From contig NZ_CP114058.1 of NCBI RefSeq assembly GCF_026967475.1, positions 186,001 to 250,000 of the forward strand: a stretch of 64,000 nt of DNA. Reading direction: 5' to 3'. This document shows, piece by piece, positions 9,139-19,728 of this stretch. Position numbers and translations under genes: made by a program. The notes below the pieces were generated by a model. The model had not been told where the DNA came from. It worked only from the letters and a program-made list of their open reading frames with translations, and did not search any database. Within the stretch, counting starts at the first letter, position 1, and each line of letters starts with the position of its first letter. Source of the DNA: Rouxiella chamberiensis (lineage in GTDB: Bacteria; Pseudomonadota; Gammaproteobacteria; Enterobacterales; Enterobacteriaceae).

Positions 9139-10575
9139 TTAGAGCAGGAAGATTGTTGCCAGTCCGAGGAAGATAAAGAACCCGCCCGTATCCGTCAGCG
9201 CCGTAATCATGACGCTTGACCCCAACGCAGGGTCACGGCCGAGCCGCACCATCGTTAGCGGAATCAATACCCCCATCAGCGCAGCAACCAGTAAATTCAG
9301 CACCATCGCGAGTGTCATGACCGCGCCCATCGCCAGATTGCCGTACAACAACCAGGTCACAACGCCCATCAGTCCGCCCCAGATCAATCCATTAATCAGC
9401 GCCACGCCCAACTCGCGCAGCAGCAGAAAAGGCATGTTGCCGACCTGCACCTGATGCAGCGCCAGACCGCGCACGATCATGGTGATCGTCTGGTTGCCGG
9501 TATTGCCGCCGATACCGGCGACGATGGGCATGAGCGCTGCCAACGCCACCAGCTGGGAAATGGTATTCTCGAACAGGCCAATCACGCGCGAAGCCACGAA
9601 GGCGGTACAGAGGTTGATGGCCAGCCACGCCCAACGGTTTTTCACCGCCTTGCCGACAGGAGAGAATACGTCCTCTTCCGGGCTCAAGCCGCCCATGCGG
9701 CGAATATTGTTGTCGGAATCCTCATTGACGAAGTCAACGATAGACTCCACCGTCAGGCGGCCCATCAGTTTGTGTTTCAGGTCGACTACCGGCGCGGTTA
9801 TCAAGTCATACCGCTCGAAGGCACCGGCGGCGTCATCGGCCTTGTCGTAGGGACTGAAACAGGTGGGATCGTCGTTCATGACGTCGGCCACGCGCTGCTG
9901 CGGTGGATTGAGCAGCACGGTAGTCAACGGCAGTTCGCCCAGCAGCAGGTTGTGGCGATCGGTCACAAACAGCTTGTCGCTGCCTTTGGGAATGATTTTG
10001 CGAAAGCGCAGATAGCGTTGAACCGTCGCCAGCGTGACGTCGGGGCGAATGGTCAGCAGTTCGAAATCCATAATACGGCCCACGGACTCTTTGGCGAACT
10101 TCATGACTTCGCGGACTTTGTCGCGCTGACGCGGCTCCAGCGAGGTCAATACACGGCCCGTCAGGTCACGCGGCAGATATTCGGCAAGATACACCTGATC
10201 GTCGAGGTCAAGCAGCGAAATGGCGCGCAGCAAATCCTTGTCGCTCATCTCTTCAATCAGACTGTCCCATACCGTTTCCGAGACTTCGACCAGCGCCTTG
10301 CCGCGCTTCGAGGTTTCAACCAGACTCCATAACGCCAGTCGCTGACGTTCGGGCAGGGCTTCGAGAATGTCGGCAAGGTCGGCGGCGTGAAGCGTGGCGA
10401 CACAGGCCCGAAGATCGGCGGTTTGATCCATGAGCGTTGATTCACTGATGTCCGCCGGTTTTTCGCCGAGAATGCTGTCGGCTAAATCATCGTTGTTATT
10501 GAGCAGTAAATCGAGAATATGGTGACGAACTTCCGCCAGTTTCTGGGAGTGGGATTGCTGTTTTGCTGCAAACAT
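9139..10575 (-). CDS. mgtE: Magnesium transporter MgtE
   Basis: Inner-membrane magnesium channel of 478 residues. Domain order is the family standard: N-terminal helical MgtE_N superhelix (about 30-135), a tandem CBS pair (about 140-265) that senses intracellular magnesium, a connecting helix, and five membrane helices from about 290 to the end (for example PIVAGIGGNTGNQT in the pore region). The ATG at 10575 follows AGAAGGA. The gene is absent from E. coli K-12 at this locus and lies between the oxidase operon and yfgG. I looked for a long structured leader of the M-box type upstream but the gap to yfgG is only 63 bases. Confidence 0.93.
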   Translation of the reverse strand: MFAAKQQSHSQKLAEVRHHILDLLLNNNDDLADSILGEKPADISESTLMDQTADLRACVATLHAADLADILEALPERQRLALWSLVETSKRGKALVEVSETVWDSLIEEMSDKDLLRAISLLDLDDQVYLAEYLPRDLTGRVLTSLEPRQRDKVREVMKFAKESVGRIMDFELLTIRPDVTLATVQRYLRFRKIIPKGSDKLFVTDRHNLLLGELPLTTVLLNPPQQRVADVMNDDPTCFSPYDKADDAAGAFERYDLITAPVVDLKHKLMGRLTVESIVDFVNEDSDNNIRRMGGLSPEEDVFSPVGKAVKNRWAWLAINLCTAFVASRVIGLFENTISQLVALAALMPIVAGIGGNTGNQTITMIVRGLALHQVQVGNMPFLLLRELGVALINGLIWGGLMGVVTWLLYGNLAMGAVMTLAMVLNLLVAALMGVLIPLTMVRLGRDPALGSSVMITALTDTGGFFIFLGLATIFLL

Positions 10576-10638
10576 TCAGAGTCCTTCTGCTATCTGGAAA
10601 CTAGAATAGTGCGTAACAAAACAACAGGAGGATGACAA

Positions 10639-10824
10639 TCAGGGCGTCTTATCCGGCTGATTTTTATGAGAAACGGGCGCAATGCGCTGTTCGGTCTGCA
10701 CCTGTTTCTGGTTTTGATGATGAGAATACGACCCTATCCCGGCGTAAATAAGTCGGCCAATCAAGATTATAAAACTTATCGCCAGAACGATTTTTGTCAT
10801 CTTCATGTTATTTTTATTACGCAT
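10639..10824 (-). CDS. yfgG: YfgG family (DUF2633) small membrane protein
   Basis: 61-residue protein with one membrane helix (MTKIVLAISFIILIGRLIYA, about 9-28) and a polar C-terminus; it aligns with E. coli YfgG through the helix and following SYSHHQNQK segment. In E. coli the order is ppk-ppx-yfgF-yfgG. Here yfgG directly follows ppx, so the cyclic-di-GMP phosphodiesterase gene yfgF is missing. Biochemical function is not settled; YfgG has been linked to metal (nickel/cobalt) stress in E. coli. Met at 10806 is an alternative start. Confidence 0.8.
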   Translation of the reverse strand: MRNKNNMKMTKIVLAISFIILIGRLIYAGIGSYSHHQNQKQVQTEQRIAPVSHKNQPDKTP

Positions 10825-10890
10825 AATGGCATCTTAAGTATATAGCATCCCTGCTTTTTTTCCGGTCATTGCCTGACGACAAGAAAGCAA

Positions 10891-12435
10891 CTACTCCTCT
10901 TTCCGTTCGTCTTCCTCTTCTTCGAGCATTAATTTCCAGCCGGTGACATCAGCCCAGTAAGCCTGTTCCCGTTCGAAATCCAGCTGCACCAGACTGTTTT
11001 GCGCCATAAATCCGGCGGGGAAGCACAGCGTCCAGTGGTTGTCATCGGTATGCAGGCGCAGCGTTTCGGGCTGCGTGGTCGACTGCCGCTGGTTATTGAG
11101 CAGTGCGCCGAGGCGTAACAGCTGAATCAACGGCAGATAATGCTTCTTCTTGAACAGGTTCAGGCGCGGCAGATCGTCAAGACGAATCGCCTTGCGCTGA
11201 AAACGCACGAGCGTAGCCAGCAGCGTCTGCTGTTCCTGCGTGAAGCCCGGCAGATTTGAATTCTGTAGAATATAGGCCGAATGGCGGTGCATGCCGCTGT
11301 GATTGATGCCAAGCCCCACTTCGTGCAGCATCGAGGCCCATTTCAACAGCGCCTCGAGCTGCGGTTGCGCCTGCGACGGGTTTTGCGCCAGCCACTGCGT
11401 ATACAGAGCTTCAGTGGTTTCAAGCACGCGGCGTGCCTGTTCGCGGTCGATGTTATAGTGATCGGCCAGGCTTTTCGCCGTGCGGCTGCGAATGTCCTGA
11501 TGACGGAAACGGCCTTCCATTTCGTACAGCACGCCTTCGCGCAGTGCGCCGTCGGAGAGACGCAGTTCGCGTATCGCCAATGCATCGAAAACGCCGCAAA
11601 GAATCGCCAGACCCGGCACAAACACGGACTGGCGGTCTTCGGACAATCCCGGCAGGCTCAAGGACGCGAAGTTTTTGTATTTCAGGACTTCATCGGTGAG
11701 CTTTTCCAGTCTTTCGGCGGTAATCAACCCGTCTTTTTCACCCATCTCGACCAGCACTTCATGGGTCGCCTTGATGGTACCGGAAGCGCCCAGCGCGTAT
11801 TGCCACCCCTGCAAACGGTATTGCCAGGCCAGCGTTTCGAGCTTTTGCGCCGCGGCCAGACGTGCGCGTTTGAAATTGCTGCGGCTGATTTCGCCACCCC
11901 GGAAAAATTGCTGCGCGAAGCTGACGCAACCCATGCGACGGCTTTCGGCCAGCAGCGGTTCAAAGTCTTCGCCAATCACCAGTTCGGTGGAGCCTCCGCC
12001 GATGTCGATGACCAGCTTGCGGCCTTTTTCGGGTTGAGTATGCTCAACGCCCATAAAAATCAGACGCGCCTCTTCCTGACCCGAGATAATTTCAATCGGG
12101 TAGGGGATAACTTCCGCTGCGCGCTTGAGGAACTCTTCGGCATTCACGGCCTGACGTAGGGAGTGCGTGCCCACAATGGTGACGTTGGCTTCCGGAAAGC
12201 CCTGCAAACGCTCGGCAAAAAGCGCAAGGCAGTCCAGCCCACGTTTAATGGCTTCTTCGCTTAATCTGCTTTGGCTGTCCAGCCCGTCGGCCAGGTGAAC
12301 GCGCTGCTTGAGCCGACCCAATACCTGTAGCGCGCCGTTCACGACGCGGGCTATCACCATATGAAAGCTGTTCGATCCAAGATCGATGGCGGCGATTTCC
12401 TGAGGCTTTGGGGTCATCGAACTGTTTAACGGCAT
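10891..12435 (-). CDS. ppx: Exopolyphosphatase
   Basis: Processively hydrolyses inorganic polyphosphate to phosphate. The 514-residue protein has the Ppx/GppA actin-like fold: phosphate loop [15 protein letters not shown] near residue 20, the catalytic Glu region [12 protein letters not shown] near 120-130 and the second glycine-rich loop [15 protein letters not shown] near 145-158. The C-terminal half contains the HD-like domain ([19 protein letters not shown]). Length matches E. coli Ppx (513). It lies 16 bases downstream of ppk, as the second gene of the ppk-ppx operon. The C-terminus is strongly acidic. Confidence 0.96.
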   Translation of the reverse strand: MPLNSSMTPKPQEIAAIDLGSNSFHMVIARVVNGALQVLGRLKQRVHLADGLDSQSRLSEEAIKRGLDCLALFAERLQGFPEANVTIVGTHSLRQAVNAEEFLKRAAEVIPYPIEIISGQEEARLIFMGVEHTQPEKGRKLVIDIGGGSTELVIGEDFEPLLAESRRMGCVSFAQQFFRGGEISRSNFKRARLAAAQKLETLAWQYRLQGWQYALGASGTIKATHEVLVEMGEKDGLITAERLEKLTDEVLKYKNFASLSLPGLSEDRQSVFVPGLAILCGVFDALAIRELRLSDGALREGVLYEMEGRFRHQDIRSRTAKSLADHYNIDREQARRVLETTEALYTQWLAQNPSQAQPQLEALLKWASMLHEVGLGINHSGMHRHSAYILQNSNLPGFTQEQQTLLATLVRFQRKAIRLDDLPRLNLFKKKHYLPLIQLLRLGALLNNQRQSTTQPETLRLHTDDNHWTLCFPAGFMAQNSLVQLDFEREQAYWADVTGWKLMLEEEEDERKEE

Positions 12436-12451
12436 TTTTTAACTCCAAAGA

Positions 12452-14564
12452 TCAGGCTGGATCGGCAGGTTTGTTTTCTGTTTTGACAACCGGGTTTTCA
12501 AAATCAGGCTTTTCAAGTTCAAAATTCTTTAAATACTCGTAGATAGCCATTTGCGCACGCACTTTGCGGCGATTTCCGCGTGGAACATAACGGTTACTGA
12601 GATCTTTATCAATATGTCTCGCTTTTACCGTATCGCTAAACTGAATGGCGAGGAGATCCAGCACACGCTGCTTGATACGGGGATCGAGGAGCGCAACCGC
12701 CACTTCGATGCGGTAATCGATATTGCGGGTCATCCAGTCGGCAGAAGACAGGAACACTTTTGTATCGCCTTTATTTTCAAAAACATAAACACGATCGTGC
12801 TCAAGATAGCGGTCGACAATACTCGTCACCTGAATGTTTTCGCTGATGCCCGGCAAATTAGGAATAAGTGAACACATGCCGCGGATCAACAGGCGAATCT
12901 TCACGCCGAATCCCGAGGCGGCATACAGTCGGTCAATCAACCCTTTATCGACCAGATTATTGATCTTGAGAGAAATCCCGGCCTTTTCACCGGCCTGCGC
13001 ATTGGCAATTTCCTGATCGATAAGGGCATACAGCATGCTGCGCGAGTTTTGCGGCGAGACCATCAGGTGTTCAAAGGTGACCGGACGATATGGATTTTCA
13101 ATGAAGTTGAACACACGGCGAACTTCATTGGTAATTCGCGAATCGGCGGTCAGCAACGAATAGTCGGTATAGAGGCGGGCGGTTTTTTCATTGAAGTTGC
13201 CCGTACCAATATGAGCATAGCGGACAATTTCGTCCTCTTCGCGTCGGGAAATAAGAAATAGTTTGGCGTGAATTTTCAGGCCCGGCGCAGAGAAAATCAC
13301 GTGCACGCCCGCTTCGGTGAGGCGTTTGGCCCAGTGGATATTGGCCTCTTCGTCGAAACGCGCCTGGGTTCTACGACCACGGTGACCTTTTTACCGTTGT
13401 GCGCGGCGTGGATCATCGACTCGATAATCCGCGAGTCTTTGGCGACACGGTAGATATTTATCTTGATAGACAGCACGTTAGGGTCGAATGCCGCCTGACG
13501 CAGCAACTCGAGCACATGCTCAAAGGTGTAATAAGGATAATAGAGCAGCACATCCTGCTGGCGAATGGCGGCAAAGCCGTTGCGGAAATTATCGAACCAC
13601 AGGTGGCGCAGGCGCGGCAGCGGACGATAGACCATATTGGCCTTGCCAACGTTCGGGAAAGAGATGAAATCCTTGAAGTTATGATAACGACCGCCCGGAA
13701 TGACCGAGTCATAGTTGGAAATACCCAGCTTTTCGCGCAGCAGTTCGACCATTTCATCGGGCATGTCGCGCTGATAGACAAAACGCACGGGTTCGGCAGT
13801 CAGGCGCTGTTTCAGGCTGGATGACATCAGCTCGAGCAGGCTGGATTCCATTTCGGTAACCAGATCATACTCGGCGTCGCGGGTCATTTTCATCGAATAG
13901 GCGTTGAGCGTGTCGTAATCAAAGAAGCCCTTGAAGATGTCATCGAGGCAATAACGCAGGATGTTATCAAGGAGAATCATGGGCTTGCGACGGCGTGGCG
14001 CTTCCGGCGGCAGATTGACAAAACGCGGTACCTTGTCGGACGGGATCTCGAGCAGCGCATAGTCAATCTTTTCGCCGCGAATGATTTCAACCGCCAGATA
14101 GGTATAGTCATCTTTCAGAAACTGCACCAGATTGGTTTCCTGATTCACGAGAATCGGGGTAATAAACTGACGCAGATGATGTTTGAAATACTGGCGCAAC
14201 CAGGCCTGCTGATTTTCGGAAACCTGTCGCTCGTTAATCAGGAAAATCTGGTTACGGGCCATTTCCAGCAGCAAGTCGTTGTACAGGCTGTCAAATTCCT
14301 GATCGATACGCATCACCTTGGCCTGAATTTTTTAAGCAGATGGCGTGATGCGCCGATAAATCCCTGTTCTTCGCTGATCAGAATGCGGCGTTTCAAGTCG
14401 GCAAAACGGACCTTATAGAACTCATCAAGATTGTTTGAATAAATCCCGAGAAAGCGCATGCGCTCAATCAGCGGATTACTCTTGTCGGCGGCTTCCTGCA
14501 AAACGCGTTCATTAAAGGATAACCAGCTCAACTCTTTATCTATATACAGTTTTTCCTGACCCAT
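12452..14564 (-). CDS. ppk: Polyphosphate kinase, broken by two frameshifts
   Basis: Membrane-associated enzyme that polymerises the ATP gamma-phosphate into polyphosphate. Three frames together give a complete Ppk1 of about 700 residues: N-domain ([20 protein letters not shown]), head domain, and the two PLD-like catalytic domains with IHAKLFLI and the phosphorylatable-His region near [20 protein letters not shown]. Break 1 is at the six-T run 14328-14333 (adding a base restores [17 protein letters not shown]). Break 2 is at GGG 13366-13368 (restores a [19 protein letters not shown] reading). Both are homopolymer losses. The start at 14564 follows ACGGAG. A conserved gene with two indels suggests errors in the sequence. 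Confidence 0.92.
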
Positions 14565-14673
14565 TTTAGCTCCGTTCATTTAGCCTGAAACCTGGCCCAT
14601 CAAGGCGCATTTCAGCTTGCGCAGCTTTAAGGGAGAGGGCCTAGTATCTCCCTTCATTATTGCGAGACTCTTA

Positions 14674-14712
14674 CAACAAAGTCCAACAAAACCATATTGA
14701 TGGACTTTGTTG
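14674..14712. repeat. 12-bp perfect inverted repeat between speG and ppk
   Basis: CAACAAAGTCCA and TGGACTTTGTTG separated by 15 bases. It lies 3' of speG and 5' of ppk, so it could be an operator upstream of ppk or a stem at the speG mRNA end. No T-run follows. Confidence 0.5.
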
Positions 14713-14745
14713 CCAAACCGCCGCCCGCAGACCGGCATTTTACGG

Positions 14746-15321
14746 CTACAGCACGCCCGCGCCGAGCGCGTCGAGGGCCGGGCTGCCGCCGTCCTTGTTT
14801 TTATAGCGCAGCAAAAAGGCCGGCTGGAAGATGCACATTCGAATGACGCTGCGGTATTCGCCATTGACGAAAAACTCGTCCCTCAGCTCGGCTTCCACTT
14901 CGAATCCGAGCTTGGTATAGATGTGGATGGCCTTGTCATTCTCCTTGTCGACAATCAGATACAGCTTGTAGAGATTGAGTACGGAGAAGGCGTAGTCCAT
15001 CGCCAGCGCGGCGGCTTCGCTTGCGAATCCCTGTCCCTGATGATTCGGGTCGATGATTATCTGGAATTCGGCGCGGCGGTGAATGTGGTTTATCTCGACA
15101 AGCTCGACCAGCCCGACCCGATTCTGTTCGGACTCCGTAATAAAGCGGCGTTCGCTCTGGTCATGAATGTGTTTGGCGTAGAGATCTTCAAGCTCGACAT
15201 AGGCTTCATAAGGTTCTTCGAACCAGTAGCGCATGACATTGGCGTTGTTGTTGAGGCGGTGTACGAACATCAGATCGTCTTTTTCCAGCGGACGTAGCCT
15301 GATGCGATTTGAACTGAACAT
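14746..15321 (-). CDS. speG: Spermidine N1-acetyltransferase
   Basis: GNAT-family cytoplasmic enzyme that acetylates spermidine (and spermine) with acetyl-CoA to limit polyamine toxicity. The 191-residue protein aligns along its length with E. coli Spe[20 protein letters not shown], the conserved [16 protein letters not shown] segment, acetyl-CoA loop [13 protein letters not shown] (about 94-106) and [21 protein letters not shown] split by the catalytic tyrosine region. The ATG follows AAGGAAG. It is flanked by terminators on the purN side. The C-terminal 20 residues diverge from E. coli. Confidence 0.94.
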   Translation of the reverse strand: MFSSNRIRLRPLEKDDLMFVHRLNNNANVMRYWFEEPYEAYVELEDLYAKHIHDQSERRFITESEQNRVGLVELVEINHIHRRAEFQIIIDPNHQGQGFASEAAALAMDYAFSVLNLYKLYLIVDKENDKAIHIYTKLGFEVEAELRDEFFVNGEYRSVIRMCIFQPAFLLRYKNKDGGSPALDALGAGVL

Positions 15322-15342
15322 GATTCTTCCTTAATGTTCTAT

Positions 15343-15367
15343 AAAAAAACCGGCGCGAGGCCGGTTT
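15343..15367 (-). terminator. Rho-independent terminator after purN
   Basis: On the minus strand AAACCGGC, a five-base loop and GCCGGTTT are followed by further T residues (seven A on the plus strand). It ends the purM-purN transcript just before the speG start. Confidence 0.85.
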
Positions 15368-15393
15368 CAGGGAGGGGAGGCAGAACGATAATC

Positions 15394-16032
15394 TTATTCT
15401 GCGGCGTGGCCCTGCGCGGGAACGACCTGCCCGTCGAGAACCACCTGTCCATTGTCGAGCGTCAGACGTCCGTCAACGAACCAGCCAACCACCAGCGGAT
15501 AAATAGCGTGTTCCTGATGCTGCACGCGCGCATGTAAATCGTCTGTGCTGTCTTCATCAAAAACGGGCACTTTAGCCTGAAGAATCACCGGTCCGCCGTC
15601 AAGTTCCGGGGTCACAAAATGCACCGAGGTCCCGTGTTCGACATCTTTGTTGTCGAGGGCTTTCTGATGCGTGTGCAAACCGGGATATTTCGGCAGCAGA
15701 GAAGGGTGGATATTCAACATCCGGCCCGCGTAGCGCTCGACAAAGGCAGGGCCAAGAATACGCATGTAACCGGCGAGAACCACCAGATCGGGTTGATAGG
15801 CATCAATTTCATCGGCGAGGGCGACATCAAAGGCCTCGCGATCGGCAAAGGATTTCGGATCCAGCGCGTGCGCAGGGATCCCTGCCGACTGGGCGCGTTC
15901 GAGTCCGTAAGCCGAGGCTTTATTGCTGAAAACGGCACTGAGCGTGGCGTTGACACGTCCGTGCTGGCAGGCGTCAATGATTGCCTGAAGATTGCTTCCG
16001 TTGCCAGAAACTAAAACCACTATCCTTTTCAT
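15394..16032 (-). CDS. purN: Phosphoribosylglycinamide formyltransferase (10-formyl-THF dependent)
   Basis: Third step of purine synthesis: converts GAR to formyl-GAR. The start at 16032 (MKRIVVLVSGNGSNL) gives 212 residues, the exact E. coli length; the open frame extends further upstream into the repeat-containing gap. Visible motifs are the phosphate-binding SGNGSNLQA, the folate loop VVLAGYMRIL, NIHPSLLPKYPGLHTH with the catalytic Asn and His, and ELDGGPVI with the catalytic Asp. It is downstream of purM as in E. coli, but the two genes are here 143 bases apart with an ERIC-like repeat between them. Confidence 0.96.
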   Translation of the reverse strand: MKRIVVLVSGNGSNLQAIIDACQHGRVNATLSAVFSNKASAYGLERAQSAGIPAHALDPKSFADREAFDVALADEIDAYQPDLVVLAGYMRILGPAFVERYAGRMLNIHPSLLPKYPGLHTHQKALDNKDVEHGTSVHFVTPELDGGPVILQAKVPVFDEDSTDDLHARVQHQEHAIYPLVVGWFVDGRLTLDNGQVVLDGQVVPAQGHAAE

Positions 16033-16047
16033 TTTACCTTCGCTCTT

Positions 16048-16152
16048 GACGCTGTAGCGGCGTTGGCTTCGCCTGCTCACCCGAATCACTGACCTGTGTC
16101 AGCGTATCGGGGCTCCCAGGCCTGCCGCTTTACTGCAACGCCACTACATGAC
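16048..16152. repeat. ERIC-like intergenic palindromic repeat between purM and purN
   Basis: An imperfect palindrome of about 100 bp. Outer arms GTAGCGGCGTTG (16054-16065) and CAACGCCACTAC (16136-16147) pair with one mismatch; inner arms CCCGAATCACTGAC and GTCAGCGTATCGGG also pair imperfectly. GCTCACCC followed by a TCACT core and a GGGGCTCCCAGG half resembles the centre of ERIC elements. Such repeats in transcribed gaps fold into mRNA hairpins. Confidence 0.5.
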
Positions 16153-16175
16153 GTAAGGCGTCGCAGTGAACAACA

Positions 16176-17213
16176 TTACTTGATGATGACGCGTTCTTCG
16201 GCGTCGGAAGCCTTGATGCTGCCGATAACCCAGGCCTGCTCGCCGTTGTCGTTGAGCAGGGCAATCGCCTCATCCGCCAGGGAAGCAGGCAGGGCAATCA
16301 GCATGCCGACGCCGCAGTTGAACGTGCGGTACATCTCGTGGCTGCTCACGTTGCCGTTTTCCTGCAACCAGCCGAACACGTCAGGCCATGTCCAGCTTGA
16401 TTCGTCGATGATGGCCTGAGTGTTGTCCGGCAGTACGCGCGGAATGTTTTCCCAGAAGCCGCCGCCGGTCAGGTGGCAAATCGCGTGAACGTCTACGTTT
16501 TCAATCAGCTTGAGGATGGATTTAACGTAGATTTTGGTAGGTTCGAGCAGGTGATCGGCCAGCGGTTTGCCTGCCAGATCGGTGGTCAGCGGATCGGCCT
16601 TGCTGACTTCAAGAATTTTGCGAACCAGAGAGTAGCCGTTGGAGTGCGGGCCACTCGATGCCAGCGCAACCAGAACGTCGCCGTCCTGCACTTTGCTGCC
16701 ATCAATGATTTCGGATTTCTCGACCACGCCGACGCAGAAACCTGCCACGTCGTAGTCATCGCCGTGGTACATGCCCGGCATTTCTGCGGTTTCGCCACCA
16801 ACCAGCGCACAGCCGGACTGCTTGCAGCCTTCGGCAATACCGGTGATAACGCTGGCTGCGGTATCCACATCCAGTTTGCCCGTCGCGTAGTAATCCAGGA
16901 AGAACAGTGGCTCTGCGCCCTGTACGACCAGATCATTGACGCACATCGCGACCAAATCGATACCGATGGTATCGTGGCGTTTTAAATCCATTGCCAGACG
17001 CAGCTTGGTGCCAACGCCGTCGGTTCCCGAAACCAGCACGGGTTCACGATATTTTTGCGGCAGCGCGCACAGGGCACCAAAACCACCCAGTCCGCCCATG
17101 ACTTCAGGACGACGAGTCTGTTTTACTACACCTTTAATGCGGTCTACCAATGCGTTGCCTGCATCGATGTCCACACCTGCGTCTTTATAGCTGAGAGAGG
17201 TCTTGTCGGTCAC
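16176..17213 (-). CDS. purM: Phosphoribosylformylglycinamidine cyclo-ligase (AIR synthetase)
   Basis: ATP-dependent closure of FGAM to aminoimidazole ribonucleotide, fifth step of purine synthesis. 345 residues, identical in length to E. coli PurM, beginning [19 protein letters not shown]. Family motifs include [14 protein letters not shown] (about 60-73), [30 protein letters not shown] and the C-terminal ATP-binding region. It is the first gene of purM-purN, and a strong PurR operator lies about 80 bases upstream of its start. Confidence 0.97.
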   Translation of the reverse strand: MTDKTSLSYKDAGVDIDAGNALVDRIKGVVKQTRRPEVMGGLGGFGALCALPQKYREPVLVSGTDGVGTKLRLAMDLKRHDTIGIDLVAMCVNDLVVQGAEPLFFLDYYATGKLDVDTAASVITGIAEGCKQSGCALVGGETAEMPGMYHGDDYDVAGFCVGVVEKSEIIDGSKVQDGDVLVALASSGPHSNGYSLVRKILEVSKADPLTTDLAGKPLADHLLEPTKIYVKSILKLIENVDVHAICHLTGGGFWENIPRVLPDNTQAIIDESSWTWPDVFGWLQENGNVSSHEMYRTFNCGVGMLIALPASLADEAIALLNDNGEQAWVIGSIKASDAEERVIIK

Positions 17214-17292
17214 TGCGGAATCCCCACGACGTATGCGTTTTGTGGTTGTTGTTGAAAACTGGAAGCTTGAAGCGCGCTAATTCTAACAGCGC

Positions 17293-17308
17293 AGGCAAAC
17301 GTTTGCGA
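17293..17308. promoter_or_regulatory. PurR operator upstream of purM
   Basis: AGGCAAACGTTTGCGA matches the PurR consensus ACGCAAACGTTTGCGT at all central positions. It lies in the divergent purM/upp region 80 bases before purM, the expected place for purine repression of purMN. Confidence 0.9.
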
Positions 17309-17478
17309 GAGGTCTCGTTATGTTTCTCTATCTATACTCAAATTACCCTGACGAAAGCAGCAAGGGCGGCCAGATGCAAATCCATTGATCCGTATCAGTC
17401 TATTGGCGCTGGCGTTGCTAATAAAAGGCGTTATAATCACGCGATTTTTTTGGTCAGTAGCCTTAGGAGAAAGAAAAA

Positions 17479-18105
17479 ATGAAGATCGTTGAAGTGAAAC
17501 ACCCGCTGGTAAAACACAAGCTGGGACTGATGCGTGAAAATGACATCAGCACGAAACGCTTTCGCGAACTGGCTTCCGAGGTAGGCAGTTTACTGACTTA
17601 CGAAGCAACCGCAGACCTGGAAACCGAAAAGGTGACCATCGAAGGCTGGAACGGTCCGGTTGAAGTCGATCAAATCAAAGGCAAGAAAATTACCGTAGTG
17701 CCTATCCTGCGCGCAGGTCTGGGCATGATGGAAGGCGTGCTGGAGCACGTCCCGAGCGCGCGTATCAGCGTGGTCGGCGTTTACCGCGACGAAGAAACCC
17801 TGCAACCCGTGCCTTACTTCCAGAAACTCGCATCCAATATAGAAGAGCGCATGGCGCTGGTGGTCGACCCGATGCTGGCAACCGGCGGTTCAATGATTGC
17901 CACTATCGACCTGCTCAAGAAAGCGGGTTGCCAGAGCATCAAGGTGCTGGTGCTGGTTGCCGCGCCGGAAGGGCTTGAAGCGCTGGAGAAAGCGCATCCG
18001 GATATCGAGCTGTACACCGCCTCTGTCGATCAGGGGCTGAACGACAAGGGATACATCATCCCGGGCCTGGGCGATGCAGGCGACAAGATATTTGGTACCA
18101 AGTAA
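17479..18105 (+). CDS. upp: Uracil phosphoribosyltransferase
   Basis: Pyrimidine salvage enzyme making UMP from uracil and PRPP. 208 residues, the E. coli length. [20 protein letters not shown] starts the protein; the PRPP-binding loop is [11 protein letters not shown] (about 129-139) and the uracil-binding C-terminus is [11 protein letters not shown]. The start follows TAGGAGAAAG. A TATAAT box lies at 17432-17437. It is divergent from purM and leads the upp-uraA operon, although a terminator lies between the two genes. Confidence 0.97.
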   Translation: MKIVEVKHPLVKHKLGLMRENDISTKRFRELASEVGSLLTYEATADLETEKVTIEGWNGPVEVDQIKGKKITVVPILRAGLGMMEGVLEHVPSARISVVGVYRDEETLQPVPYFQKLASNIEERMALVVDPMLATGGSMIATIDLLKKAGCQSIKVLVLVAAPEGLEALEKAHPDIELYTASVDQGLNDKGYIIPGLGDAGDKIFGTK

Positions 18106-18110
18106 GCAGC

Positions 18111-18137
18111 AGCCGACTGAAAAGTCGGCTTTTTTTA
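18111..18137 (+). terminator. Terminator after upp (partial, before uraA)
   Basis: AGCCGACT, four-base loop, AGTCGGCT and seven T. It falls inside the upp-uraA unit and probably reduces uraA readthrough. Confidence 0.85.
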
Positions 18138-18249
18138 CTCGTCATACGCGAGGCCGTGGCGTGGGTTATCCTCGCACGGCCACTCGAACGATGAAGAGCC
18201 GTTAATTGTTCATTAAAGATAAGCTTCATTATTTATTGAGGATCAGTCC

Positions 18250-19542
18250 ATGACCCGTCGTGTTATCGGGGTGAGCGAGCGCCCACCGCTCCTGCAAACT
18301 ATTCCCCTGAGTTTTCAGCATCTGTTTGCCATGTTCGGCGCGACGGTGCTGGTGCCCATCCTGTTTAAAATCAATCCGGCGACGGTGCTGCTGTTCAACG
18401 GCATCGGCACCTTACTGTATCTGTTTGTCTGCAAGGGCAAGATTCCGGCGTATCTCGGCTCGAGCTTTGCATTTATTTCACCGGTATTGCTGCTGTTGCC
18501 GATGGGCTATGAAGCGGCGCTGGGCGGGTTTATCGTCTGCGGCTTGCTGTTTTGTATCGTGGCGCTTATCGTCAAGAAGGCGGGAATAGGCTGGATAAAC
18601 GTGATGTTCCCTCCGGCGGCGATGGGCGCGATTGTCGCGGTTATCGGGCTTGAACTGGCAGGCGTGGCGGCCAATATGGCAGGTCTGCTGCCGGCGGAAG
18701 GCGTGGCGGCAGACAGCACCGCCGTTACCATTTCCGTGGTGACGCTGGCCGTCACCGTACTCGGCTCCGTGCTGTTTCGCGGTTTTCTGGCCATCATCCC
18801 TATTCTGATTGGCGTGCTGGTGGGGTATGCGCTGTCTTACTTCATGGGCGTGGTCGATGTCTCGGCCATCGAGAAGGCGCACTGGTTTGCCTTGCCGACC
18901 TTCTACACGCCGCGCTTCGAATGGGTCGCCATTCTGACGATTCTGCCTGCTGCGCTGGTGGTCATTGCCGAGCACGTCGGGCATCTGGTGGTCACCGCCA
19001 ACATCGTCAAGAAAGACCTGCTGCGTGATCCCGGCCTGCACCGTTCCATGCTGGCAAACGGTCTGTCGACCATGCTGTCCGGTTTCTTCGGCTCCACGCC
19101 GAATACCACCTACGGCGAAAACATCGGCGTCATGGCGATTACCAAGGTCTACAGCACCTGGGTTATCGGCGGCGCGGCGATTCTGGCGATCCTGCTGTCG
19201 TGCGTCGGTAAACTGGCGGCGGCCATTCAGGCGGTGCCGGTACCGGTCATGGGCGGTGTGTCGCTGCTGCTGTACGGCGTGATTGGCGCATCGGGTATTC
19301 GCGTGTTGATCGAATCGAAAGTCGATTACAACAAGCCGAAAAACCTGATTTTGACTTCGGTAATCCTGATTATCGGTGTTAGCGGCGCGAAAGTGCACAT
19401 CGGCGCGGCCGAATTGAAGGGCATGGCGCTGGCGACCGTGGTCGGCGTGTTCCTGAGTCTGCTGTTCAAGCTTATCGACGTGTATCGTGGTGAAGAAGAG
19501 ATTATCGATGTTCCCGACGAGCGCACGCCGCCGTCTGTGTGA
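18250..19542 (+). CDS. uraA: Uracil:proton symporter UraA
   Basis: Inner-membrane uracil importer of the NCS2/NAT family. The 430-residue protein begins MTRRVIGVSERPPLLQTIPL and contains about 14 membrane segments in the 7+7 inverted-repeat fold. Conserved substrate-site motifs visible are PAALVVIAEHVGHLVVTAN (with the Glu and His of TM8) and GFFGSTPNTTYGENIGVMA (TM10). GAGG lies seven bases before the ATG. It follows upp, so uptake and phosphoribosylation of uracil are encoded together. Confidence 0.96.
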   Translation: MTRRVIGVSERPPLLQTIPLSFQHLFAMFGATVLVPILFKINPATVLLFNGIGTLLYLFVCKGKIPAYLGSSFAFISPVLLLLPMGYEAALGGFIVCGLLFCIVALIVKKAGIGWINVMFPPAAMGAIVAVIGLELAGVAANMAGLLPAEGVAADSTAVTISVVTLAVTVLGSVLFRGFLAIIPILIGVLVGYALSYFMGVVDVSAIEKAHWFALPTFYTPRFEWVAILTILPAALVVIAEHVGHLVVTANIVKKDLLRDPGLHRSMLANGLSTMLSGFFGSTPNTTYGENIGVMAITKVYSTWVIGGAAILAILLSCVGKLAAAIQAVPVPVMGGVSLLLYGVIGASGIRVLIESKVDYNKPKNLILTSVILIIGVSGAKVHIGAAELKGMALATVVGVFLSLLFKLIDVYRGEEEIIDVPDERTPPSV

Positions 19543-19562
19543 TCCCTTAGTTTTGTAAAAAT

Positions 19563-19588
19563 ACCGGGCAGAGTGCGCTTTGCCCGGT
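19563..19588. terminator. Hairpin 3' of uraA
   Basis: ACCGGGCA and TGCCCGGT arms with a 10-base loop. No T-run follows, so termination strength is uncertain. Confidence 0.45.
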
Positions 19589-19728
19589 AGGTCGGCTGAA
19601 TTGCAGGCGTTTAGCGCGTCGAAAGTTCAATTCTTCACGGATCCTATGATAGAATTCCACGATTGATTATTTGTCCTGATGTTTTTTAAAACAGGTCTGC
19701 CTGAAGACCCGTTTTGGTTGAGGTGCTT

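Noticed and set aside
9454..10332. Plus-strand frame of 292 codons opposite mgtE
   Set aside because: Antisense shadow of a well-supported transporter gene with no upstream ribosome site.
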